Counted from the stretch's first letter, positions 45,951 through 57,353 are shown. The stretch is 64,000 bases of DNA from Paramoeba atlantica (GCA_977017575.1 CDRNVI010000153.1:1-64000); one strand, 5' to 3'. The notes: a model not told the origin generated them from the letters alone. Numbers and translations: made by a program.

Positions 45951-46934
45951 TCAATAAAAAACGAGCCGAGAAAAAGGCGACTCCAAGTCAACCAACCATT
46001 CTCCTTCTATTTCTTTGTCATTATACTCTTCCTGAGCAAAGATGCGACGCCCTTCAACTGTCAAAATTGCCTGTGTATCATCAGGAAGCTCTTTATACCT
46101 GCCACAAATAAGATTCCGCAAAAAAGGCTCAGCAGGTCGTGGATAAAATGAGACATACCAGACTTTGCGCCACTCAGATGAACCCTGATTTGGCCAATTA
46201 CCATGTGCTGTTCGAGAATCCCAGAGAATTAACGACCCTTTCCTTGCTGGAATACGAAACAGATGATTTTGTCTCAAACATTTCCCCTCACAAGAAACTA
46301 ATGCTCCTTGTCTCCACGTATTCACCTTTTCTCCATATTTCTTCATCCACTTGTGAGAACCAGGAATACAATGAAAACCTCCTGAAGTCATGGTGTGATC
46401 AGAGAGAGCGACGATCGCTTGGACACGGCTGTAATTTGGTTCGAGAGTGGGGTTCTGGTCCCAATGAACAAAACCCACCTCTGTTGCCCATTCAGGATGA
46501 TCTTTTGTTGGTCTCATCAAACCAAATCGATCCATCTTCGCATAGATATCCGATCGACCAAGTACGAGAGAAAAAAATTTCAGAACGTGAGGAAGTTGTC
46601 GAATTTTGCATGCAACCGGTCCGTTCGAAGCAATCGAAAAAAATCCCTTCCCCATATTGTAAGCGCTTCCATAGACGCTCGCCCAGTCCACTGATTCAGG
46701 ATCGTTTATTGGGTCAACCCCTTTGAACATACCAGAACGATTCATCATTTCATCATCCAACTCATCAATCATCTCCTCTGGCGCGATATTGCGAACCACC
46801 ACAAAACCATATTTTTCATAAAAAGCCATCCAATTTTTTGTGTCTTGGGGTTCAAAACTTTGGACCTTCCCTTCTTCATCCTTGGGAGGTTCCAAGATTG
46901 GTCCATACTCACATTCACAAATTGGTGCAGCCAT
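45951..46934 (-). CDS. Phytanoyl-CoA dioxygenase (PhyH)-family Fe(II)/2-oxoglutarate oxygenase
   Basis: An intronless 327-codon frame runs from ATG 46934 (MAAPICECEYG) to TGA 45951. About 35 residues in it begins as PhyH proteins do (FYEKYGFVVVRN). The Fe(II) ligands are visible: His and Asp in VHWDQNP (about 160) and a distal His in SRTAHGNW (about 245), with downstream Arg residues that could hold 2-oxoglutarate. The SGGFHCIPGSHK stretch is typical of the fold. Length fits the family. Such enzymes hydroxylate small molecules or lipids; the substrate cannot be told from sequence. I see no signal peptide or membrane segment. It lacks introns, unlike most neighbours, and is divergent from the secreted-protein gene at 47307 across 372 bases. 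Confidence 0.93.
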   Translation of the reverse strand: MAAPICECEYGPILEPPKDEEGKVQSFEPQDTKNWMAFYEKYGFVVVRNIAPEEMIDELDDEMMNRSGMFKGVDPINDPESVDWASVYGSAYNMGKGFFSIASNGPVACKIRQLPHVLKFFSLVLGRSDIYAKMDRFGLMRPTKDHPEWATEVGFVHWDQNPTLEPNYSRVQAIVALSDHTMTSGGFHCIPGSHKWMKKYGEKVNTWRQGALVSCEGKCLRQNHLFRIPARKGSLILWDSRTAHGNWPNQGSSEWRKVWYVSFYPRPAEPFLRNLICGRYKELPDDTQAILTVEGRRIFAQEEYNDKEIEGEWLVDLESPFSRLVFY

Positions 46935-47306
46935 CTCAAAGTTCTTTTTGCGAAGGATTTTTCAGGACGAAAAGAGACCAACAAAATAAAAAAATCTCAA
47001 GAACGAGGGTTTGGAGCTTTTGGAGGAGGGTTTTTTGTTGGGAAAAAACTGGAAAGGATGGTTCAGCGGAAGTGTTGTGCAAAAAAACTGGAAGTGCACA
47101 AAGAAAAAGAAAGGAAAAAGGGGAATCACGACAAAAAAAGCAAAAAACCGTTTTTTTCCAAAAAAAGGTGCCCCCGCATGAGTTTATCCAACCGAAATCT
47201 CCTTATTAAGAATTTTCCAAAATTGAGGGACCTATAATCTAAATAAAGGATAAAACGAACGTCACGATAAAATTGTTTGTTTCTCTTTGCTCCGGTTTTA
47301 CTCGAG
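46935..47306. promoter_or_regulatory. Bidirectional promoter region, PhyH gene and small secreted protein gene
   Basis: The 372 bases between two divergent ATGs must hold both promoters and leaders. The middle (47040-47170) has A runs and AAAACTGGAAAGG-type sequence. I see no defined motif and no other gene. Confidence 0.45.
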
Positions 47307-47765
47307 ATGTTGCTTTTCTTTCTTTTCTCGGTCTTTGTCTTCTCTTCTGTTCAAGGAACAAGTCTTGGAATTCGAAAACATGGCCAAAGCAAGCAACTGA
47401 CCGTTGGGATTACTTACGGTTATGTGAGACCAACCAATTGGATTTTGGCTGATGGTTCGACCAGATGGAACGCTGTCCTTCGAGGACCGATGAAGCAAGG
47501 AGAACAACATATGATCGCCGTTGATGATCAGTACTTATGTTTTAATGGCATCTACTTTACTCTTGAACCTGTGACCAGTCTTCCTTGGTCCAACAACTGT
47601 CGATATTTGCTTACCAATGGCGCAAGCCCCGATGGAGAAGCGATTGTTGCAGGAAGCACGTTCTTTATGCTCTGGAATAATAATACTTGTCTTGAATACC
47701 ATGGGGACTCGCTTGATCTTTGGCCTGGAAAGTGTACTGTTGATGGTATTCAGGAAGCTGTCTAA
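47307..47765 (+). CDS. Small secreted protein, 152 residues
   Basis: An intronless frame starts at ATG 47307 and ends in TAA. Residues 1-17 are a strong signal peptide (MLLFFLFSVFVFSSVQG), so the mature protein starts near TSLGIRK. The mature part (135 residues) has four Cys and the conserved blocks [35 protein letters not shown] and [16 protein letters not shown] do not recognise the fold. The same domain, about 80% identical, forms the C-terminus of the Ser/Pro-repeat protein ending at 51548. The two genes are adjacent and in the same orientation, so one arose from the other by local duplication. A cell-surface or secreted binding role is a guess. Confidence 0.85.
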   Translation: MLLFFLFSVFVFSSVQGTSLGIRKHGQSKQLTVGITYGYVRPTNWILADGSTRWNAVLRGPMKQGEQHMIAVDDQYLCFNGIYFTLEPVTSLPWSNNCRYLLTNGASPDGEAIVAGSTFFMLWNNNTCLEYHGDSLDLWPGKCTVDGIQEAV

Positions 47766-48052
47766 TCAGACTGAAGAGAAAAAGTGATAATAATCATAAA
47801 AAATCCTCGATCAGTGATCGAATTTATAAAAATTTTTACCTGATTTTTCCATTGTCCAATTCAAACATTGTTTTATGTTTGAATTTTTATTTCCTTTCTT
47901 GTCAAGGGTATTTTGTTTTTGACAAACCCCTCAAAAATAACTAGAACCAAAAGAACAAAAATTCTTTGCGGTTTTTCTCTTCTTCAGGTGGTGTTTTTTT
48001 GTTTTTTCCCCGCGCTGCAACGGGAACGTTTGGGTTTGGGAACAAGAAAAGA

Positions 48053-51000
48053 ATGTTTCTTCTTGGTCTTTTCGTTTCTCTTTCTCTTGTTTCTCTCCCG
48101 TTCAGTTCGCAAGCCTGTTTCGAAACAGAAAATGTGTTTCGAGGAGGTTCTCTCGTTATCTCCCTCGGCATTAACAGTACGTTCTCCCAACTGGACAGTG
48201 ACTATTGCCCGCCATCCACCCCAGTTTGTGTCAACTTTCAATCCGGGAACTACGTGATCGAAGCGCTGAATGGTTATGTCTCTGATCAGAATGTTGATCC
48301 TGATTGTGATACTGTGACTGGCAATAACTCGTGTGGTTGTCGTCGAAATGGAATTTGCTGTAGCAGAGGATATCAAACGACTTATTTGATGAATTTTCCA
48401 TTCAATAATCCTTGTAATTTTGGAGGAGACGATCCGTGGTACAGCTGCAATGCAGACACTGATTTGTGTATTCGATCATCAACACTTTTTTCCAGAGGAC
48501 CTTGCAATAGCTGCTCCGAAAATAGTTGCCAGGTTTGTTTTTGTCTTTTCATTCTTTTTTTTTTGTCATTTGGTTTTTGAGAGGAGTGTTCAAAAGGAGG
48601 AGAAAAAAGAGTAAAAAAAGCAAGTCATTCTTTGTTTAAGGGTGAATTAATTTTGTCTCAATGGATGAAACAACCTCTAACTTATTTTTTTTTCTCACCA
48701 GTTACGTTTTCGCAATCAAGGGAGAGCAAACAACTTCCAAAGAAGGATCAAGGAGACCTTCTTTTCTTTTCCCTCAGATACAACTGTTGAGTTTTATTTC
48801 CCTCTTGCGAATATTCATGACCCAACAAGTTATTATCTCCCACCTGAAAATTTTCAAATTTCAATTCAAAGTAATGATCCTCCAGCTCCAGCTCCCTCTC
48901 CATCCCCCTCTCCTTTCCCCTCTTCTTCTCCTTCTCCTTCTCCCACACCTTCTCCCTCTCCATCGCCATTCAGTTCACCATCTCCCTCTCCCATACCTTC
49001 TCCCTCTCCATCACCATTGAGTTCACCATCTCCTTCTCCCACACCTTCTCCCTCTCCATCACCATTGAGTTCACCATCCCCCTCTCCCACACCATCTCCA
49101 TCACCAGTCAGTTCACCATCCCCCTCTCCCACACCTTCTCCCTCTCCTTCACCATTCAGTTCACCATCACCATCACCATTGAGTTCACCATCCCCCTCTC
49201 CCATCCCTTCTCCCTCTCCATCACCAGTCAGTTCACCATCTCCTTCTCCCACACCTTCTCCCTCTCCATCACCATTCAGTTCACCATCCCCCTCTCCCAC
49301 ACCTTCTCCCTCTCCTTCACCATTGAGTTCACCATCCCCCTCTCCCACACCATCTCCATCGCCATTTAGTTCACCATCCCCCTCTCCCACACCATCTCCC
49401 TCTCCATTACCATTCAGTTCACCATCTCCCTCTCCCACACCTTCTCCCTCTCCATCACCATTGAGTTCACCATCTCCTTCTCCCACACCATCTCCTTCTC
49501 CATCACCATTTAGTTCACCATCTCCTTCTCCCATACCTTCTCCCTCTCCATCACCATTCAGTTCACCATCTCCTTCTCCCACACCATCTCCTTCTCCATC
49601 ACCATTCAGTTCACCATCTCCTTCTCCTACACCTTCTCCCTCTCCATCACCATTCAGTTCACCATCTCCTTCTCCTACACCTTCTCCCTCTCCATCACCA
49701 TTCGGTTCACCATCTCCCTCCCCCACACCTTCTCCCTCTCCTTCACCATTGAGTTCACCATCCCCCTCTCCCACACCATCTCCATCGCCATTTAGTTCAC
49801 CATCCCCCTCTCCCACACCTTCTCCGTCTCCATCACCATTGAGTTCACCATCTCCTTCCCCCACACCTTCTCCTTCTCCATCACCATTCAGTTCACCATC
49901 CCCCTCTCCCACACCATCTCCATCGCCAGTTAGTTCACCATCTCCTTCCCCCACACCTTCTCCTTCTCCATCACCATTGAGTTCGCCATCCCCCTCTCCC
50001 ACACCTTCTCCTTCTCCATCACCATTGAGTTCACCATCCCCCTCTCCCACACCATCTCCATCACCAGCCAGTTCACCATCTCCTTCTCCCACACCAGCTC
50101 CTTCTCCATCACCATTGAGTTCGCCATCTCCCTCCCCCACACCTTCTCCCTCTCCATCACCATTCAGTTCACCATCCCCCTCCCCCACACCCTCTCCCTC
50201 CCCCACACCATCTCCTTCTCCATTACCATTGAGTTCACCATCCCCCTCTCCCACACCTTCTCCCTCTCCATCACCATTTAGTTCACCATCTCCCTCCCCC
50301 ACACCTTCTCCCTCTCCCACACCTTCTCCATCACCACTCAGCTCACCATCTCCCTCGCCGTTTAGTTCACCTTCTCCCTCTCCCACATCATCTCCCTCTC
50401 CTTCACCATTTAGTTCCCCATCTCCCTCTCCTTCACCATTGAGTTCACCCTCTCCCTCTCCATTTAGTTCCCCATCTCCCTCTCCATCACCATTGAGCTC
50501 GCCATCTCCCTCTCCTTCTCCCTCACTCTCTCCCTCCCCATCTCCTTCTCCTTTTATCTGTGGTGAAGGATATTATTTCAATCCTGAAGTGGAGTTATGT
50601 ACTCTTTGTGAATGTGGCTACTACTGCACTGGTGGAAAGAAATATTCTTCTTGTCCTCCTGGACACTATTGTGTCCGGGTGAAGTGCTCTGAACCCTCCC
50701 CCTCTCCCTCTCCCTCTCCCTCTCCCTCTCCTTCTCCCTCTCCTACTCCCTCTCCCTCTCCTTCTCCCTCTCCTTCTCCTTCTCCCTCTCCTACTCCCTC
50801 TCCCTCTCCCTCTCCTTCTCCTTCTCCTTCTCCTTCTCCCTCTCCTACTCCCTCTCCTTCTCCCTCTCCCTCTCCTTCTCCTTCTCCCTCTCCTTCTCCC
50901 TCTCCTTCTCCTTCTCCTTCTCCTTCCCCTTCTCCTTCTCCCTCTCCCTCTCCCTCTCCCTCTCCCTCTCCTTCTCCTTCTCCCTCTCCTTCTCCCTCTC

Positions 51001-51548
51001 CTTCTCCCTCTCCTTCTCCCTCTCCATCACCATTCAGTTCACCATCTCCATTTCCATCACCAATGATTTCCCCATCTCCATCTCCATCACCATTTAGTTC
51101 ACCATCTCCCTCTCCATCACCATTCAGTTCACCAGGAACAAGTCTTGGAATTCGAAAAATTGGCGAAACTTCAAAGCAACTGACCGCGGGGATTACTGAT
51201 GGTTATGTGAGACCAAGCAATTGGCTGGTTGCTGATGATTCGACCAGATGGAATGTTATCCTTCAAGGACCGATGAAGCAAGGAGAAGAACATATGTTAG
51301 CCGTTGATGATCAGTACTTATGTTTTAATGGCATCTACTTTACTCTTGAACCTGTGACCAGTCTTACTTGGTCCAACAAATGTCGATATTTGCTTACCAA
51401 TGGCGCAAGCCCCAATGGAGAAGCGATTGTTGCAGGAAGCACGTTCTTTATGCTCTGGAATAATAATACTTGTCTTGAATACCATGGGGGCCTGTTTGAT
51501 CTTTGGTCTGGAGAGTGCCTTGGTGATGGTCTTCATGAAGCTTTCTGA
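48053..51548 (+). CDS. Large secreted Ser/Pro-repeat protein with N-terminal and central Cys-rich domains
   Basis: Two exons (48053-48532 and 48702-51548) encode 1108 residues, ending in TGA. The intron is GT-AG, phase 0. Residues 1-22 are a signal peptide. Residues 23-160 are Cys-rich ([20 protein letters not shown]). Residues 222-777 are a Ser/Pro repeat in 16-residue units ([17 protein letters not shown]). Residues 777-824 form a second Cys-rich module ([20 protein letters not shown]). A second block, almost pure Ser-Pro, covers 825-968. Residues 970-1108 duplicate the mature protein encoded at 47307. Ser/Pro-repeat shafts are typical of O-glycosylated rods in algal and protist walls or mating proteins, so an extracellular adhesive or wall protein is likely but inferred. 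Repeat number is expected to vary. Confidence 0.85.
48886..50550 (+). repeat. 48-base coding minisatellite (Ser/Pro block 1)
   Basis: Tandem units of 48 bases, with 42-base variants, encode [17 protein letters not shown]. Third positions differ among units, so the repeats are diverged and in frame. The minus strand of this array is also open but encodes only Gly/Glu/Asp repeats. Confidence 0.95.
50695..51030 (+). repeat. Near-pure pyrimidine Ser-Pro tract (block 2)
   Basis: About 335 bases of CCCTCT, CCTTCT and CCTACT hexamers encode continuous Ser-Pro dipeptides. Apart from scattered A the plus strand is all pyrimidine and the minus strand all purine. Confidence 0.95.
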
Positions 51549-52760
51549 TCTACAAAATCTCTCGGAGCTTTCTAATCTACAAAATCAACCTCCGTCTCAA
51601 AATTAACATTGACTACATTTTCTTCCTCTTCCTCTGCAACAAAAGAAGAAGCGAATTGTTTGCCACTTATCCCAAAAAGTTGTTTCTAACCTGAAAGTTT
51701 TGGATTGAAGGAGAAGAAGAAGAATACCCAGGCAGCTTCACACCTTGGCTTTTTCAGCTACGAGCCTTCTTTTCCTGGCACTCTTTGATGACATCCAAAG
51801 GAATGAATTCTGAGAAAACTTCTTTTGTTACCCCTGTGTGTTGTTTGTACCACCTCCTGTGTTTCGTTTGCAAGAAAAACGAAAAAAAAAAAAAGACTTT
51901 TTTGGTATGGACTTTCACATAAATAAATTAAGTGGGAGTCGGCTTCTTTTTTTTCTTTGGTGGGAATCTTTGGATGAAAGAGCAAAGAAAGAAAGAAAAG
52001 AGAAAGCAAAAGCTGAGAAGAGAAATGTGGAAGTTCAGATGGAAGAAGAAGAAGATGAAGGGAATTTTCCCTCTGATAAGAGGGGGAAAAAACATCACTA
52101 TTCAAAGGATTGACCCTTGAAGGATTCTATTCCACTCCCTTTTTCTAATTTATATTACTGCCTTCAAAGGATGTGATGCTTTCAGGTTGCTCTCGTCTCC
52201 CAATACCAAATTGCAAATACAACAAGTGAAGTGGAAGGAGAAAAATAAAACCCATCAATTCTTTTGGAGGGGAGTCCTTGGAGAAAACACATCAACAAAA
52301 TCAAAAAACACGAAAAAGTATTGTCTCCATTGTTTGAATCATCAAGAGTCTCTTCATTTTGGATTCCAAAAACGAATTCAAAATGATCTTTATTCTTCCA
52401 CATGGTAAATGGGAATTTGTGGATCTTTGTTGAATGTTTGTTGTGTTTTTTGAAAAGGGTTGTTTTCTTTTTTTTTTGAGAATGAAATATTGTGTTGTAA
52501 TCTTACTCTTTCTCTTTTTAATTGTCACAAAAGACATAATCATAACCATATTTGTCGACACATGTATCCACAATTTGTAATACTCGAACTGTTAAAAAGT
52601 CAAAAGAAAGAAAAAGAAAAAGAAAAAAGAAAAAGAAAAAGAAAATGAGAAGATACGTGCACGAGAATGAATTCCTTGGACAAAGGGGAAATTTTCCAAA
52701 AACTCCTTTCATTTTTTAAATATTAAACAATTTCCAACAAAACAAAAACTCAAAAGAAAT
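51549..52760. other. Convergent intergenic region, no gene seen
   Basis: This region lies between the 3' ends of the Ser/Pro-repeat gene and the kinase gene. Open frames at 51758-52120 are Lys/Glu- or Phe-rich and lack recognisable domains. An A/G microsatellite lies at 52600-52645. Confidence 0.5.
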
Positions 52761-55700
52761 TTAAACTTGCCAATCAACTCCATATGAAGTGAAAAATGGT
52801 TCAGCCTGAATCCCAAAAAAAAAAATGAATATTTGAAAGAAAAAAAAAATAAATAAATCAATTGAATGTCCAAAAAAAAAAAAAGAATAAAAAAAGAAAA
52901 AATAAACATGTTTGTTGAGTTCTGTTAGGGTTGAAACTAAACTTGAAGCGACGGTATTTGTGACAACAAGTTGCCTATGTGTTCAACAACAATTTTAAAA
53001 AAAAAAATGAAAGAAAGAAAAATTCGATAATAATTAAAATAATAATAAAATGAAATGAAAAATGAAATGAAACTTGAGTTTGGCATAAGGTGGATGATAA
53101 AATTTACAAATATCTCCCATCATTTTAGGTGCAATATCAAGGTAAGCAGATCGATCCGTCTGCCATTAATAAATTATTTCATTGGCAAATGAAATTACAA
53201 AAAGAAACAATGGCAAATGAAATTACAAAAAGAAATAATGGCAAATGGAATTACAAAAAGAAATAATGACAAATGAATTTACAAAAAGAAATAAATACAA
53301 ATGAAAAAAAAATCACAAATTAAGAATTATGAATTTAATAAAAAGGTGCATTAAAAATTTTCTTTTTTCTTTTTCTTTTTCTTTTTTGAATGAAAAGAAA
53401 AGAAATGGTATTATTAACCTGATCGTAAACTAGATTGTTTTGGTCCATAAATAAGATTACCTATTTCTTTTATGGTGAGATAAAAAAAAAAGAGAAAAAA
53501 AGAAAGAAAAAAGAAAAGAAAAAGAAAGAAAATTTTCAAAAACCTTCTCACCATCATCAGAAGGAATTATAAAATGATTCATATTCGCTCGATCTCTATT
53601 TTTGAATTCTATTATTTTCCAATAAAATCAAATTTTTCAATTTTGAATTTGATTTCAAAGAAAAAAGAAAAAGAAAAAAGAAATACAAACACATTTCCAA
53701 TGAGAGTATCATACATTACAAGTGTCCCCAACTCTCTCCCATGATAGACATCAAAGTAAGAATTGACTAAGAAAAAGAGAAAGAGAAAGAAAAGAAAGAA
53801 GAAAGAGAAAAAGAAAAAGAGAAAGAAAAGAAAAGAAGAAAAGGTTAGAAGGAAGAAACTAAGGAAAGAGAGGAAAATAGAACTTTGATTTGCAACTCTC
53901 CCAAGTAAAACCTGAAAAGACAAATCAATAAAAGAGAAAAGAGAGAAAGAAAGAGAAAGAGGAGAAAGAGAAAGAGAGAAAGGAGAGAGAAGAAAGAGAG
54001 AAAGAGAGAAGACCTCATGAGATCCCTCAACAAAAAAAAGTGCGGTTGTCAAAAAAAAAAGACCTTTTCGATTCTCGTTACTGCAATTAAATAAATTAAA
54101 TTAAATTAATAAATGAGTAAATAAAAAATGAATAAATCAAGAAATTATTCTCATAATTCAATTCTTGAATTTATTTCTTTTCAGATAATTTTCTCTTTCC
54201 TTCCCTTCCTTTCCTCTTCTCTCCTTTTCTCTTTCTCTTTCTTTCTTTTTTTCTTGAGGTGCAAAAAAAAAAACCTTTGATCAATAGAATCTCGAATTGC
54301 CCTATTGAATTAATTGGTTAAATTTCTGAAAAAAAATTAAAGTCAAAATTAAAAAGTAAAAGTAAAAAAGAAAAAGAAAAAGTAAAAGTAAAGTAAAAAG
54401 TAAAAGAAAAAAGAAAAAAGAAAAAAGAAAAAAGAAAAAAGAAAAAAAAAACGTATAATTAATTTCACATTTCCTCATAGTTTCCTGTCCCCTTAAATTA
54501 AAATCTCTTTTTCTCCTCTTTCTCTCTTTCAGAATTTCTTTCCTTCTTTTTCTCTCTCTCTTTTTAGTCAACTTACCTTTTGGACATCAGGAAGATTGGT
54601 TTGATCCAAGATGGAGTTATGTAAGGGGAAAAAGAAGGCTGAAGAAGAAAAGAAAAAGAAGAAAAGAAAGAAAAAGAAATTAATTTTTAAAAAGAACAAA
54701 AAAGAAAAGAACAAAAAAAAAAAGCAAAAAATAAAAAAAGCAAAAAATAAAAAAAGCAAAAAAAAAATAAAAAATAAAAAAAAAATAATCATAATAATAA
54801 TAAAATAATAATAACAAAAACCAGGGACAGTACGATTAAAACCAAGCAAACGATCAACAGCAAAAGCACACTCCTCATTACCAAAACGGGGAGGGAGCGT
54901 CACGGTCGGAACGGATGATGGCGTCACAACATTGTGACCATTTGTTTCCATGTTAAAATGCGAATTCATTTTTTTTTCTGCTGTGAGAAAATAGGGAGAT
55001 TTTCTTGATTCGTCTTTTGTTTTTGGGGAGAGAGGGGAGAGAGAAGAGAGAGAGGAGAGAGAGGAGAGAGAGAGAGAAAAGAGAGTGAGAAAAGAAAAGA
55101 AAGGAAAGGGAGAAATATGTCAATAAAAGCGAAGAACATATTGAAGAAAAGAAAGAGAGGAAGAGAAGAAAGAGAAAGAAAAAAGAGAGAGAAAGAAAAG
55201 AGAGAGAGAAAACCTGTGTGCGGGTAAAGTTTAATAACATATTTTCGATCAAGAAGAGTTCCAAAAAACTTCGCAGTACAACTTACTGGTAATGATGTTG
55301 CTGCTTTGAAATTCTATTTTTTTATTATTATTATATTCTAGATAGAATTGAAATTGAATTGAATTGAAAGATAAATAGTTGAAAGATAAAATGAAGAAGA
55401 AGAAGAAGAAAAAACGGAGAAAAAAGAGAGAGAAAAAAAGAAAAAGAAAAAAGAAAAGGAAAAAAGAAAAAGGAAAAGAAAAAGGAAAAGAAAAAAGAAA
55501 AAAGAAAAAAGAAAAAAGAAAAAAGAAAAGAAAAAGAAAAGAAAAAGAAAGAAAAAGAAAAGAAAGAAAAAAAAAAAGAAAAAAAAAGAAAAAAAAAAAA
55601 AAAAGAAAAAAAAAGAAAAAAAAAGAAAAAAAAAGAAAAAAAAAGAAAAAAAAAAAGAAAAAAAAAAAGAAAAATGAGAAGAGAGAGAGAGAGCGAGCAA

Positions 55701-56842
55701 GAAAAAGATCGAGAGAAAGAAAGAGAGAGAGAGAACAGTGAGAAATTTATCCAAATATGCTTGAGAGTCTTGGAGAAAAGAAAGAGAGAAAGAAGAGAGA
55801 GAAAGAGAGAACAGTGAGAGAGAGAAGAAAGAGAAGAAAGAGAGAGAACAGTGAGAGATTTATCCAAATATACTTTATAGTCTCTTGGAGAAATCTATTT
55901 GTTTTTCTAATGAATAATTTTCTTTTTCTTTTTTCTTTTTTTCTTTTTTTTCTTTTCTTTTTTTCTTTCTTTTTCTTTTTTTTCTTTTTCTTTTTCTTTC
56001 TTTTTTTTTCTTTTTCTTTTTTTTTCTTTTTTTTTCTTTCTTTTTCTTTCTTTTTCTTTCTTTTCTTTTTCTTTTCTTTTTCTTATCTTTTTCTTATCTT
56101 CTTCTCTCTCTTCTCAAAACAACAGAACAAACATTTGGAACACTTTGAGAATGAGAAGAAAACCCCTCTTCTCTCCTCGTCTCTTTTTTTCTTTTTTCTT
56201 TTCTCTCTTCTCTCTCTTCTCTCTTCTCTCTCTTCTTCTCTCCCCCAAACCTGAAAATCATCAATCCTCGGAGCAAACAAAGGAACAAACAAATGAGAAA
56301 CATTTGGAGCTCGCTGAGGACAAGAAGAAAATCTTCTCTTTTTCTTTTTTCTTTCTTTTTTCTTTTATCTTTTATCTTTTATCTTTTATCTTTTTTCTCT
56401 TTTCTCTCTCTCTCCTCCCAAACCTGAAAACCATCAATCCTCGGAGCAAACAAAGGAACAAACAAATGAGAAACATTTGGAGCTCGTTGAGGACAAGAAG
56501 AAAACCCCTCCATCTCCTCTTTTTCTTTTTTTTCTTTTTTCTTTTTTTCTTTTTTCTTTTTTTCTTTTTTTCTTTTTTTCTTTTTTCTTTTTTCTTTTCT
56601 CTCTCTCTCCCCCAAACCTGAAAACCATCAATCCTCGGAGCAAACAAAGGAACAAACAAATGAGAAACATTCGGAGCTCGCTGAGGACAAGAAGAAAACC
56701 CCTCCATCTTCTTCGGAACAGGATCCATCTCCCCAACAACCCAAATCAGAAAAGAGAGAGAAGAGAAGAAGAAGAGAAAGACAGCCCCCAGAACCCACCA
56801 CATTCTCCCTCCCAACAGTCTTCTCGTCTCTCTTCTCAACAT
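52761..56842 (-). CDS. Type II membrane kinase resembling FAM20/Four-jointed secretory-pathway kinases
   Basis: Thirteen exons, all phases consistent, give 342 residues: 56618-56842, 55214-55313, 54829-54980, 54577-54638, 54275-54301, 54014-54080, 53884-53911, 53691-53766, 53544-53595, 53419-53460, 53074-53159, 52908-52974, 52761-52805. After a short basic N-terminus there is one hydrophobic segment (about 15-37), giving a type II Golgi-type topology. Kinase landmarks follow in order: GTLLDRKYVIKLYP (ATP-binding Lys, about 100), CAFAVDRLLGFNRTP (about 145; compare the DRILGF-R-PP motif of FAM20), YDTLIGNVDRANMNHF (catalytic Asp loop) and ILFMDQNN (metal-binding Asp). These match the FAM20/FJX1/GASK order. 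Substrate (secreted protein or glycan) is unknown. Exons of 27 and 28 nt are microexons. Intron 1 (1.3 kb) contains tandem copies of the end of exon 1. Confidence 0.75.
55379..56100. repeat. A/G then T/C simple-sequence block in kinase intron 1
   Basis: On the plus strand 55379-55740 is almost pure A/G, and 55915-56100 almost pure T/C. These are large opposite-strand simple tracts within one intron. All open frames here are Lys/Arg/Glu or Phe/Ser runs and are not genes. Confidence 0.8.
56241..56705. repeat. Tandem triplication of kinase exon 1 end plus intron sequence
   Basis: A unit of 175-195 bases is present three times (56241-56328, 56416-56505, 56611-56702, plus intervening T/C tracts). 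A fourth degenerate piece lies at about 56122-56170. The conserved 90 bases of each unit correspond to the last 30 codons of kinase exon 1 and its donor. Only the 56611-56702 copy is continuous with the membrane-anchor coding sequence; the others lie in intron 1 without a pyrimidine-rich acceptor. Confidence 0.8.
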
Positions 56843-57353
56843 TCTTCTCCCAAGTCCAAGTCTTCTCGAATTCGTCTTTGGTTGTTTTTTCTTTTTTCTT
56901 TTTTCTTTTTCTTTTTCTTTTTCTTTTTCTTTTTCTTTTTCTTTCTTTTTCAATGCCTCACTGAACAAACAAAAAAAAAACGAAAAAAAGAGGCTTTTTT
57001 TAGAACTCCAGAAAAAAGGACCAGAAAAAGAACTTCTTTTTCAAAAAACTCATATTTTGAAGATCATGGATTTTTCTTTTCTTTTTTAATTCAAAAGATT
57101 TGTTTTTGAAAATCATTCAATTAAGAAAAAAAATTCATTTTAACTCAATTCTGTTTTTATTTCTTTTGAGAGAAGAAGAGAGGGAGAGAAAAGAGAAAAG
57201 AATGAGAGAATGAAGAAGAGAACGAAGAAGAGAACAAGAGAAAAGAAGAAATTCTTCATCATAGCCAACTTAACTTAAGAAGGAAGAAGAGAGAAGAGAG
57301 AGAAGAGAGAGAAGAGAGAGAAGAGAGAAGAGAGAAGAGAGAGAAAAATCGTT
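56843..57353. other. Kinase gene upstream region, no gene seen
   Basis: A T/C microsatellite occupies 56880-56955 and A/G-rich sequence occupies 57165-57350. The kinase promoter should lie here. No other gene is apparent. Confidence 0.45.

Noticed and set aside
48866..50386. 506-codon open frame on the minus strand encoding Gly/Glu/Asp repeats
   Set aside because: It is the complement of the Ser/Pro minisatellite, which is open on both strands because of its codon pattern. The plus frame has a signal peptide, Cys-rich domains and a splice junction; the minus frame has no features at either end.
54611..54808. Plus-strand Lys-rich open frame
   Set aside because: It is the complement of kinase exon 4 and its T-rich introns.
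55331..56254. Long Lys/Arg/Glu-rich and Phe/Ser-rich open frames on both strands
   Set aside because: They arise from pure A/G and T/C simple sequence, which lacks stop codons in some frames. They fall in an intron of the kinase gene.
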